Origin: Acidimicrobiaceae bacterium
Lineage (GTDB): Bacteria > Actinomycetota > Acidimicrobiia > Acidimicrobiales > Bog-793
Reading direction: 5' to 3'
NCBI GenBank assembly: GCA_027459565.1
Contig: DAIDIA010000049.1
Location: 1 to 8,160 of the forward strand
DNA length: 8,160 nucleotides
Every line of letters starts with the position of its first letter. Within the stretch, counting starts at the first letter, position 1. The notes under the pieces were generated by a model. That model ran no database searches. It worked only from the letters and a program-made list of their open reading frames with translations, and was not told the origin of the DNA. Position numbers and translations under genes: made by a program. Below, piece by piece: positions 1 through 5,747 of this stretch.

Positions 1-96
1 ATGGGAGTCTCGCCCGCGGCGTTGCGCCGACTCCTCCGTGGTCTGGGTGTCGCGCTCGAAGAGGTGTGGCTCGAAGGGTCTGCCTCGCTACGATAG
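1..96 (+). CDS. possible C-terminal tail of an upstream gene (partial)
   Basis: Frame 1 is open from the first base of the window to a TAG at 94-96 and gives about 31 residues (includes AALRRLLRGLGVALEEVWLE), a plausible amphipathic helical tail. The ATG at base 1 is probably a coincidence of the window edge, and the gene would start further left. The stop lies four bases before the ATG of the serine hydrolase, a spacing common between actinobacterial neighbours. No family can be recognised from so short a piece. All three plus-strand frames are open here, so the frame choice rests only on the peptide and the position of the stop. Low confidence. Confidence 0.33.
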   Translation: MGVSPAALRRLLRGLGVALEEVWLEGSASLR

Positions 97-100
97 GGGC
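89..100 (+). promoter_or_regulatory. -10-like box for a leaderless transcript
   Basis: TACGAT at 89-94 fits the actinobacterial -10 pattern TANNNT and is followed by exactly six bases before the ATG at 101. This places the expected transcription start on or next to the A of the start codon. No clear Shine-Dalgarno stands at the usual distance before that ATG, which agrees with leaderless translation. No convincing -35 hexamer is visible 16-19 bases upstream, so the call rests on the -10 and the spacing. Confidence 0.38.
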
Positions 101-934
101 ATGCGTGTCATCGGGACCGCGATCGCCGGTGCAGTCATCTCCGTCATCGGCGCACTCTCACTGGTCTCTCCCGCACGCGCCCCCGTCACGCACCCGGTTG
201 TCGTGACGACGACGGTGCCGAGCGAGGTCGACCCCTTCGCAACCCCGGCGCTCGCGGACTACCTCAGGACGCGCGTCAACCTGGTCACCTGCGCGGTCTA
301 TGACGTCACCAGCGCCAAGACCTATGTCTACAATCCCGGCGTTCACGAGGTCACGGCCTCGATGGTCAAGATCGACATCCTCGCCGCGCTCTTGCACCAG
401 ATCCAGGGAGAGCATCGGTCGCTCAGCGCGCAAGAGAACGCGCTCGCGAACCGGATGGTCGTCGATTCGAACAACCCCGCGGCGACGAAGCTCTGGAACG
501 AGGTGGGACAGCTTCCCGCGATGACCGCGTTCCACCAGCTGCTCGGTTACCACCAGACGATCATGAGCTGGTCCTGGGGGGAAATCGAGACGACGCCCGT
601 CGATGAGCTCCAGCTGTTGAAGGCCATCGCGCTTCCCAACGCGATCCTCACGGACAGCTCGCGAGCCTACGAGGAGAGCCTGATGCAGAGCACCGACCTC
701 TCGGAGCGTTTCGGCCTCGGCGACGGACCACCCGCAGGCGCGACCATCGGGTTGAAAGACGGTTACTACCCCGAGCGCCAGACCGGCTGGCAGATCAACT
801 CCGCGGGTTATGTCCATCTCGGGAGCCGCTTCTATCTCGCCGCGATCATGACCTCCCACAATCCGAACGAGGCCTATGGGATCAACACCGCGAACACCGT
901 CGCGAAGATGATCTGGGAGGATCTCCGGCCCTGA
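101..934 (+). CDS. exported serine hydrolase, beta-lactamase / penicillin-binding-protein fold
   Basis: Predicted 277-residue secreted or membrane-anchored serine hydrolase. Residues 3-22 are hydrophobic after a single Arg, followed by SPARA (23-27), a possible signal-peptidase site, although Pro follows it. A Thr/Val/Pro-rich linker (about 30-45) leads into the catalytic domain. The nucleophile motif SxxK is S87-M-V-K90, the second motif is S123-N-N, and the usual KTG triad appears as K219-D-G. I see no class A beta-lactamase ExxLN (Glu166) motif, so a true beta-lactamase is unlikely. A cell-wall-related peptidase or esterase-like hydrolase is more plausible, with substrate unknown. The open frame extends back to a GTG at 38, but ATG 101 is preferred because the signal sequence begins there, a -10-like box precedes it, and the longer version adds a basic stretch ahead of the signal. 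It converges on fabF. Confidence 0.78.
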   Translation: MRVIGTAIAGAVISVIGALSLVSPARAPVTHPVVVTTTVPSEVDPFATPALADYLRTRVNLVTCAVYDVTSAKTYVYNPGVHEVTASMVKIDILAALLHQIQGEHRSLSAQENALANRMVVDSNNPAATKLWNEVGQLPAMTAFHQLLGYHQTIMSWSWGEIETTPVDELQLLKAIALPNAILTDSSRAYEESLMQSTDLSERFGLGDGPPAGATIGLKDGYYPERQTGWQINSAGYVHLGSRFYLAAIMTSHNPNEAYGINTANTVAKMIWEDLRP

Positions 935-961
935 TCGCACTGGGGGCGACCGACATCGACT

Positions 962-990
962 CGCCGAGCGCGCGCACGAAGCGCGCGGCG
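962..990. terminator. GC hairpin between convergent genes, probable bidirectional terminator
   Basis: CGCC (962-965), a GA bulge, GCGCGC (968-973), loop GCACGAA, GCGCGC (981-986) and GGCG (987-990) form a ten-pair stem in the 60-base gap between the hydrolase stop (934) and the fabF stop (995). The convergent location fits a terminator serving both strands. There is no U-rich tail on either side, as is common for actinobacterial terminators, so an intrinsic mechanism cannot be assumed. Confidence 0.5.
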
Positions 991-994
991 GTGC

Positions 995-2197
995 TCAATC
1001 GGTGAGTGGTGCGATCACGATGCAACCGTTGTGACCGCCGAAACCGAAACTGTTCGAGAGCACCGGTCCGGCGGTGAACTCGCGACCCTCCTTGGTGACG
1101 ACATCGATGGTGATCTCGGGATCTTGCTGGTCACAGCCGACAGTCGGAGGGATCAGGCCGCGTTCGATGGTCAGGGCGACGCACACGGCCTCGATCGCGC
1201 CCGCGGCGCCAAGGGAGTGGCCGGTGATCCCCTTGATGGAGGTCACCGGGGGGGTCTTTGACCCGAAGACGTGGATGATCGCCTGGGACTCAGCGAGGTC
1301 GTTCAGCGGGGTCGACGTGCCGTGGCCGTTGATGTGCGTGACCTGTTCTGGCGTGATGCCGGCGTCTTCGAGGGCGAGCTCCATGCAGCTGATTGCACCG
1401 ACACCGCCCGGAGCGGGCGCAGTGATGTGATGGGCGTCAGCGGTGGAGGCCGCTCCGATCAGCTCCGCGTAGATGTGCGCCCCGCGTGCCCTCGCGTGCT
1501 CGTACTCCTCGAGGATCAGCGCCGCGCCGCCCTCGGCGATGACGAAGCCGTCGCGCCGCGTGTCATAGGGGCGGGACATGCCCTCGGTGGAGAGCGCGGT
1601 CATGTTGGAGAAGGCCACGATGCCGATTGCGGGTCGTTCGCCCACGCCGGTCATTCCCGCCTCGGCTCCGCCGGTGACCACCGCATCGCAGCGGCCGTAC
1701 TGGATCAGGCGCAGGGCGTTTCCGATGGCATGGGTTCCCGAGGCACACGCGGTGACCACGGTCTCGCACGGTCCGCGGAATCCGAAGCGCATGGATATCG
1801 CCGCGGCACCGGCGTTCGACATCATCATCGGGACGAGTCGCGGCGAGACGCGACGCGCCCCCCTCTCTGCGAGCGTCGTGATCTGCTCCTGGAGCGTCTC
1901 GAGGCCACCGACCCCCGTCGCGTAGATCACGCCGACGCGCGAGGGATCGAGACCGAGCTCGCCGGCGTCGTCGAGCGCCATCTTCGCGGACGCGACCGAG
2001 AACTGCGCGAAGCGGTCGGTCTGGCGCGCCTCTTTCGGGTCGAGGTAGTCGAGCGGGTCGAAGTCCGTGACGTACCGGTAGCCGATCGGAGCCTCGCCGA
2101 ACAGTCCGTCAAAGAACCGCTCCAGCGTGCTCCCGACGCACGAGACGACACCGAGACCGGTGATGACGACCCGTCGAACGGGGATCTGCCTTGGCAT
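995..2197 (-). CDS. fabF: 3-oxoacyl-[acyl-carrier-protein] synthase II
   Basis: Condensing enzyme of cytosolic FAS II: it joins malonyl-ACP to a growing acyl-ACP with loss of CO2. It has 400 residues, close to the usual 410. The thiolase-fold catalytic set is complete: Cys151 in TACASGTHAIG, His292 in NGHGTSTPLND, Lys322 and His327 in KGITGHSLGAAG, and the glycine-rich NSFGFGGHN near the C-terminus (382-390). GGHN, rather than the GGTN of E. coli FabF, is also found in mycobacterial KasA. NGHGTS has Gly where Ala is usual. The start ATG shares its A with the acpP stop (TGATG) and no strong ribosome site precedes it, so translation is probably coupled to acpP. It is the last gene of the cluster, followed by the hairpin at 962-990. 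Confidence 0.95.
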   Translation of the reverse strand: MPRQIPVRRVVITGLGVVSCVGSTLERFFDGLFGEAPIGYRYVTDFDPLDYLDPKEARQTDRFAQFSVASAKMALDDAGELGLDPSRVGVIYATGVGGLETLQEQITTLAERGARRVSPRLVPMMMSNAGAAAISMRFGFRGPCETVVTACASGTHAIGNALRLIQYGRCDAVVTGGAEAGMTGVGERPAIGIVAFSNMTALSTEGMSRPYDTRRDGFVIAEGGAALILEEYEHARARGAHIYAELIGAASTADAHHITAPAPGGVGAISCMELALEDAGITPEQVTHINGHGTSTPLNDLAESQAIIHVFGSKTPPVTSIKGITGHSLGAAGAIEAVCVALTIERGLIPPTVGCDQQDPEITIDVVTKEGREFTAGPVLSNSFGFGGHNGCIVIAPLTD

Positions 2198-2436
2198 CAG
2201 AGCTTATTGGTGACCAGATCGTAGGCCTGACCGATCGTCGTCACGCCCTCGAGCTCGGACTCCTCGACGGAGATGTCGAAGGCCTCCTCGAGCGCCATCA
2301 CGAACTCCACGAGGTCGAGGCTGTCCGCGTCAAGGTCCTCGGCAAAGCGCGCCTCGAGGGTGACCTTCTCCACGGGTACCTGCAGGACTTCGACGGCGCA
2401 GGCCTTGAACTTCTCGAGGGTGGCGTCATCAGCCAT
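2197..2436 (-). CDS. acpP: acyl carrier protein
   Basis: A 79-residue acidic protein of typical ACP length that carries acyl chains on a 4'-phosphopantetheine arm between FAS II enzymes. The attachment serine is Ser39 in LDADSLDLVEFVMALEE, the classic DSL motif at the start of helix II. The start at 2436 (MADDATLEKF) is chosen over an in-frame ATG at 2493. It has a strong ribosome site, AAAGGAG at 2443-2449, six bases upstream, and the extra 19 residues of the longer form are basic and unlike ACP. The stop overlaps the fabF start by one base. The strong site, compared with the weak one of fabF, fits a need for abundant ACP. Confidence 0.96.
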   Translation of the reverse strand: MADDATLEKFKACAVEVLQVPVEKVTLEARFAEDLDADSLDLVEFVMALEEAFDISVEESELEGVTTIGQAYDLVTNKL

Positions 2437-2589
2437 GGTGTGCTCCTTTATTTGGCGACCGGCCCTGCGCAGGGCGAGTCCGGTCATCGACATGTGGGTA
2501 AAACGTAGATCAATTGTGGTACAAACCCGGAATCCTCCCGGGGGTCTTCGGGAAATTTCCGCGCCCTCACAGCCTCCTTTCGTGAACCA
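2437..2589 (-). promoter_or_regulatory. acpP upstream region with possible promoter and hairpins
   Basis: This 153-base gap between the fabG stop and acpP is the only sizeable gap inside the FAS cluster. In transcript order it contains a perfect palindrome GGAAATTTCC (2551-2560), two overlapping five-pair hairpins (TCCCG/CGGGA at 2553-2536 and CCCGG/CCGGG at 2542-2526, the latter followed by TTTGT), the 9-mer TTTGTACCA (2525-2517), and an AT-rich stretch with a -10-like TACGTT (2507-2502). No good -35 was found. An internal promoter for acpP-fabF, or an attenuator, is plausible but unproven. Confidence 0.35.
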
Positions 2590-3333
2590 CTAGTTGCCCA
2601 TCCCGAGTCCGCCGTCGATTGCGAGGATCGATCCCGTGACATATCCGCCGAGAGGTCCCGTCAGGTAGGCGACGCCTGCGGCGACCTCCTCGGCGCTGCC
2701 GAGCCGGCCGAGCGGCACCTTTGATTCGAGGCCGTGGCGCTGCTCCGCGGAGATCGCCGCGGTCATGTCGGTATCGATCAGTCCCGGCGCGATCACGTTC
2801 ACGGTGATGTTCCGGCTCGCGACCTCCCGACTCAGCGCACGGGCGAAGCCGATCAGTCCGGCCTTCGCCGCGGAGTAGTTGGTCTGACCCGCGTTGCCAA
2901 GCATGCCAACGACCGAACCGATGAGCACGACCCGTCCCGAACGCCGGCGGATCATTCCCGAGATCGCGCGTCGCGTGACGCGGTAGACCGCGGTGAGGTT
3001 GGTGTCGATGACCCTCGACCAGCGCTCCTCGTCCATCCTCAGCAACAACGCGTCGTCGGTGATGCCCGCCGAGCAGATGAGGAGCTCGACGGGACCGGCA
3101 TCGGCTTCGATGGCACCGAAGGCGCTCTCGATTTCCTCTGGGTTCGTGACGTCACAGCGGATCGCGGTGAGCGCGATCGACCCTGGAGGTCCCTCGAGGT
3201 CCGTTGGAGCGGCGTTCTTGTAGGTGATGAACACCCGTTCTCCGCCGGACTGGAGTGCCCGGGCACAGGCGAGCCCGATGCCGCGTGATCCGCCGGTGAC
3301 GAGGGCCGTGCGCGCGGTTGGTGCGTCACTCAT
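2590..3333 (-). CDS. fabG: 3-oxoacyl-[acyl-carrier-protein] reductase
   Basis: Short-chain dehydrogenase of 247 residues (E. coli FabG has 244) that reduces beta-ketoacyl-ACP to beta-hydroxyacyl-ACP, normally with NADPH. The Rossmann motif is TGGSRGIG (13-20). The catalytic set is Asn112 (DTNLTAVYR), Ser140 (LIGSVVG), Tyr153 and Lys157 (NYSAAK). The C-terminus carries PLGRLGSAEEVAAGVAYL and SILAIDGG, typical of FabG. One oddity is that the structural NNAG motif reads CSAG (87-90). ATG 3333 is chosen because it forms an ATGA overlap with the fabH stop and has GGGGAG about eight bases upstream. An ATG five codons earlier (3348) lies inside fabH. A general SDR role is possible, but the position between fabH and acpP makes FabG by far the best call. 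Confidence 0.94.
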   Translation of the reverse strand: MSDAPTARTALVTGGSRGIGLACARALQSGGERVFITYKNAAPTDLEGPPGSIALTAIRCDVTNPEEIESAFGAIEADAGPVELLICSAGITDDALLLRMDEERWSRVIDTNLTAVYRVTRRAISGMIRRRSGRVVLIGSVVGMLGNAGQTNYSAAKAGLIGFARALSREVASRNITVNVIAPGLIDTDMTAAISAEQRHGLESKVPLGRLGSAEEVAAGVAYLTGPLGGYVTGSILAIDGGLGMGN

Positions 3334-4262
3334 CTGGTCTCTCCCCATCGGACAATCGTCGAGGCCCAGGTCATCCCCGCTCCGAATCCGGACATCAACA
3401 CGTAGTCGCCCTCGCGGAGTCTGCCCGCGTCCGCCGCCTCGCAGAGCGCGAGCGGAATCGACGCGGCGCTGGTGTTCCCGGTCTTGTCGAGGATGATCGC
3501 GGTGTGGTCGATGTCGATCCCGATGCGCGAGTTCACCGCCTCGATGATGCGCAGATTCGCCTGGTGGGGGACGAACAAAGCGATGTCGGCGGGTTTCAGC
3601 GCGGCCCGTTCAAGCACTGCGGAGATCGAGTCGACCTCGGCGCGTACCGCTCGGCGGAATACCTCGCGTCCCTCCATGTGGATGTATCCGCCGTGATCCT
3701 GGTAGAGCACGTCGGCGAGAGACCCATCGACTCCGAGGTCGTAGGCAACGATGAAACTGTCCGGCGCACCATTGGCGCGGATCACGACCGCGCCGGCACC
3801 ATCGCCAAACAGCACCGCGGTCGCCCTGTCCGTCTGATCGGTGACGTTCGAGAGGTTGTCGGCTCCGATGACGAGGGCGCAGCGGTGCCCCATCTGCATC
3901 AGGCCGTCCGCGGCCACAAGGGCGTAGGCGAATCCTGCGCACGCGGCGTTGAGGTCGAACGCGCCTCCACGGAGCCCGAGTCTCGAATGCACGAGCGAGG
4001 AGGTGGCGGGGATCGCGCGGTCCGGGGTCGAGGTGGCGATGATCAGGAGGTCGATGTCGTCGCCGGTGACTCCGGCTCGGTCCATCGCGCGTCGTCCCGC
4101 CGCGACCGCCATCTCCGAGGTGAGGCCACCCATGCGCCGCTCACGGATGCCCGTGCGCTCGACGATCCATGCATCGGAGGTGTCGAGTCGGGCCTCGAAA
4201 TCCTGATTGGTGACGACGAGCTCTGGGAGAAAAGAACCCCAACCGACAATGGATCCGCCCAT
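3330..4262 (-). CDS. fabH: 3-oxoacyl-[acyl-carrier-protein] synthase III
   Basis: Initiating condensing enzyme of FAS II: it condenses an acyl-CoA primer with malonyl-ACP. It has 310 residues, close to the family's usual 315-335. The catalytic triad is Cys108 (LNAACAGFAYAL), His233 (VPHQANLRIIEAV) and Asn263 (GNTSAASIPLAL). The N-terminal SDAWIVERTGIRERR (29-43) holds the conserved Trp32 and Arg36 region that contacts CoA. The C-terminal SGFGAGMTWAS is typical. The start at 4262 shares a base with the fabD stop (TGATG) and has GAAGGAG five bases upstream; the longer open frame runs into fabD and is discarded. Primer choice (acetyl versus branched acyl-CoA) cannot be read from the sequence. 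Confidence 0.95.
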   Translation of the reverse strand: MGGSIVGWGSFLPELVVTNQDFEARLDTSDAWIVERTGIRERRMGGLTSEMAVAAGRRAMDRAGVTGDDIDLLIIATSTPDRAIPATSSLVHSRLGLRGGAFDLNAACAGFAYALVAADGLMQMGHRCALVIGADNLSNVTDQTDRATAVLFGDGAGAVVIRANGAPDSFIVAYDLGVDGSLADVLYQDHGGYIHMEGREVFRRAVRAEVDSISAVLERAALKPADIALFVPHQANLRIIEAVNSRIGIDIDHTAIILDKTGNTSAASIPLALCEAADAGRLREGDYVLMSGFGAGMTWASTIVRWGETR

Positions 4263-5512
4263 CACGACTCCTTCGAGGCCATCGGTTGGCCGTCGGCCGT
4301 CCTCAGCCAGGCGACCGGCTGGCCGGTGACGACCCGTTCGCCCGCGAGCACGATGATGCCCTGCAGCTCTCCGGCAAATGGAGACCGGATCTCGGTCTCT
4401 CCCGCCCATCCGACGAGGTCGCCGACACCGACGGCGATGTTCTCCCGGCGCGTCTCGGTCGTCGACAGCGTCGGGGCGGCATCGACGAACTCGGGAACCA
4501 GCCGGAACGGGCCGGTCGCGGGGGCGACGATCAGGCGCTCGGCCATCACGAATCCCGCGGTCCGCTCGAGCTCGCGCACCGAGGCAGCCTCGGTGCCGGC
4601 GATCACGTCGACGAGCGCCTCGAGTTCCTCAGGTGTGGCGACGTTCAAGGCGGTGATCTCGGCACGGATCGAGCGCTTGGCGAGTCCCGTGAGCACCGCG
4701 CCAGCGCCGAGTTCGACGAAGGTGCGCGCTCCGGATTCGTAGAGCGTGTCGAGGCTCTGGTGCCAGCGCACCGGGCTGCACAGCTGGGCAGAGAGCAGTC
4801 CCGGCCACTCGGCAGGGTCTGCGTGCGTCCTCGCATCGACATTCGCGACCACCGGCGGATCTGGCTCGCGAAACGACACCTCGGAGAGTGCCTGTCGCAG
4901 CCGGTCGCGTGCCGGCGCCATGTAGGGGGTATGGAACGCCCCACCGACGGGGAAGGACATCACCCTCTTGGCGCCAAGTTCGCGCGCAACCTCGGCGGCG
5001 CGCGCGAGGTCGTCGGGCGCTCCGGCGATCACGACCTGACCGGGCGCGTTGAAGTTGGCGATCCACACGTCGCCCTCCGCGCGCATGCACGCAGCCTCCG
5101 CACTGTCATCGTCGAGGCCGAGGATCGCCATCATGGTCCCGCTGCTCTTGTCGGCCGCCTCTCTCATCGCGAGTCCGCGCTCGGTGACGAGCCGCACGCC
5201 GTCTTCGAAGGAGAGCGCCCCCGAGGCCACCAGCGCGCTGTATTCGCCGAGCGAATGCCCGGCGCACATCGTCGGCGTGATGCCAAGGCGCTCCGTGGCA
5301 TCGAGGATGACAAGGCTGAGGACGAATGTTGCCAGCTGCGCGTTCTCGGTGTTCGTCAGCGTCTCCTGATCCATCTCCAAGAGCATGTGCGCGACGTCGC
5401 GGCCCGAGGCCTTGCTCGCCTGGTCGACCAGATCAAAGGAGGGGTGGTGCACCCAACTCGAACCCATGGCATGGCGCTGCGAACCCTGACCCGGGAAGGT
5501 GAACGCCAGCAA
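4262..5512 (-). CDS. fabD: malonyl CoA-acyl carrier protein transacylase with C-terminal biotinyl/lipoyl-like domain
   Basis: FabD moves malonyl from CoA to ACP. The first ~300 residues are a complete MCAT domain: PGQGSQ (7-12), nucleophile Ser87 in GHSLGE, Arg112, His194 in GGAFHTPYM, and ELGAGAVLTGLAKR near its end. At 416 residues it is about 100 longer than E. coli FabD (309). The extra part (about 322-405) resembles a biotinyl/lipoyl carrier fold: IVAPATGPF, then VGVGDLVGW, EIRSPFAGELQG and GERVVTGQPVAWLR. The hairpin that would hold the modified lysine (EAMKM in biotin carriers) is absent, so the domain is probably structural or a docking module rather than a carrier. The start is TTG at 5512, giving MLAFTFPGQG; GGGAG lies eight bases upstream and no in-frame ATG is nearer. 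First gene of the FAS cluster. Confidence 0.93.
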   Translation of the reverse strand: MLAFTFPGQGSQRHAMGSSWVHHPSFDLVDQASKASGRDVAHMLLEMDQETLTNTENAQLATFVLSLVILDATERLGITPTMCAGHSLGEYSALVASGALSFEDGVRLVTERGLAMREAADKSSGTMMAILGLDDDSAEAACMRAEGDVWIANFNAPGQVVIAGAPDDLARAAEVARELGAKRVMSFPVGGAFHTPYMAPARDRLRQALSEVSFREPDPPVVANVDARTHADPAEWPGLLSAQLCSPVRWHQSLDTLYESGARTFVELGAGAVLTGLAKRSIRAEITALNVATPEELEALVDVIAGTEAASVRELERTAGFVMAERLIVAPATGPFRLVPEFVDAAPTLSTTETRRENIAVGVGDLVGWAGETEIRSPFAGELQGIIVLAGERVVTGQPVAWLRTADGQPMASKES

Positions 5513-5637
5513 CTGATCTGCTCCCTTCGCATTGACGCAATCGATGGTGCACGCGACTCAACCGACCCGTGCTGGTACAAATCTCCCTGCGGCGCGATCT
5601 CGCGACCCTCTATTAGACCCCGGTCCCGTCCCGATGG
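5513..5637 (-). promoter_or_regulatory. fabD upstream region with candidate -10 box
   Basis: A TCTAAT hexamer (5617-5612, minus strand) matches five of six positions of TATAAT, but no matching -35 is visible 16-19 bases before it. It would give a 5' leader of roughly 90 bases containing the 9-mer TTTGTACCA (5581-5573), also found upstream of acpP, and the ribosome site GGGAG next to the TTG start. This is the natural place for a FAS-cluster promoter because the gap from the oxidoreductase is 235 bases while genes downstream overlap. Confidence 0.35.
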
Positions 5638-5733
5638 TTACATCGGGTTCATCTCGCGCCCCCACCACATTAGGGAGAATTCCGTCGGTCCGAGGTCGTG
5701 TCCTGAGCGAAAGCCGGGGATTCCGGAAGACAT
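5638..5733 (-). CDS. possible 31-residue small protein, unknown function
   Basis: An ATG at 5733, 14 bases after the oxidoreductase stop, opens a 31-codon frame closed by TAA at 5640-5638. The peptide begins MSSGIPGFRSGH and ends EFSLMWWGREMNPM. It has two adjacent Trp and four Met (including the first) and no membrane segment. Third codon positions are mostly G or C, as in the neighbours. The weak point is the ribosome site: only GGCGAG stands upstream. I do not recognise a family. It sits in the gap before fabD and could be a small protein co-transcribed with the oxidoreductase, or a chance frame. The longer open frame reaching back to 6360 overlaps the oxidoreductase and is not believed. 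Confidence 0.35.
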   Translation of the reverse strand: MSSGIPGFRSGHDLGPTEFSLMWWGREMNPM

Positions 5734-5747
5734 CTGACCGGTCTCGC

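Noticed and set aside
2437..2493. Longer acyl carrier protein start at 2493
   Set aside because: Adds a basic segment foreign to ACPs; the ATG at 2436 has a strong ribosome site and gives the usual ACP length.
2517..2525. FapR-type operator
   Set aside because: TTTGTACCA has the GTACC core but not the inverted second half of Bacillus FapR sites, and FapR is not known to me from actinobacteria; kept only as an unnamed shared motif.
4263..4409. Longer fabH start at 4409 inside fabD
   Set aside because: Its first 49 residues are an out-of-frame reading of fabD and are Arg-rich; ATG 4262 has a good ribosome site and the family N-terminus.
3318..4742. Long plus-strand open frame (474 codons) opposite fabH and fabD
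   Set aside because: It lies antisense to two genes with complete catalytic motifs; its translation is Arg/Asp/Gly-rich with no recognisable domain. Such frames are common in GC-rich DNA.
4286..5737. Plus-strand open frame of 483 codons opposite fabD
   Set aside because: Shadow of fabD; low-complexity, His/Arg-rich translation with no family features, and it runs through the fabD leader.
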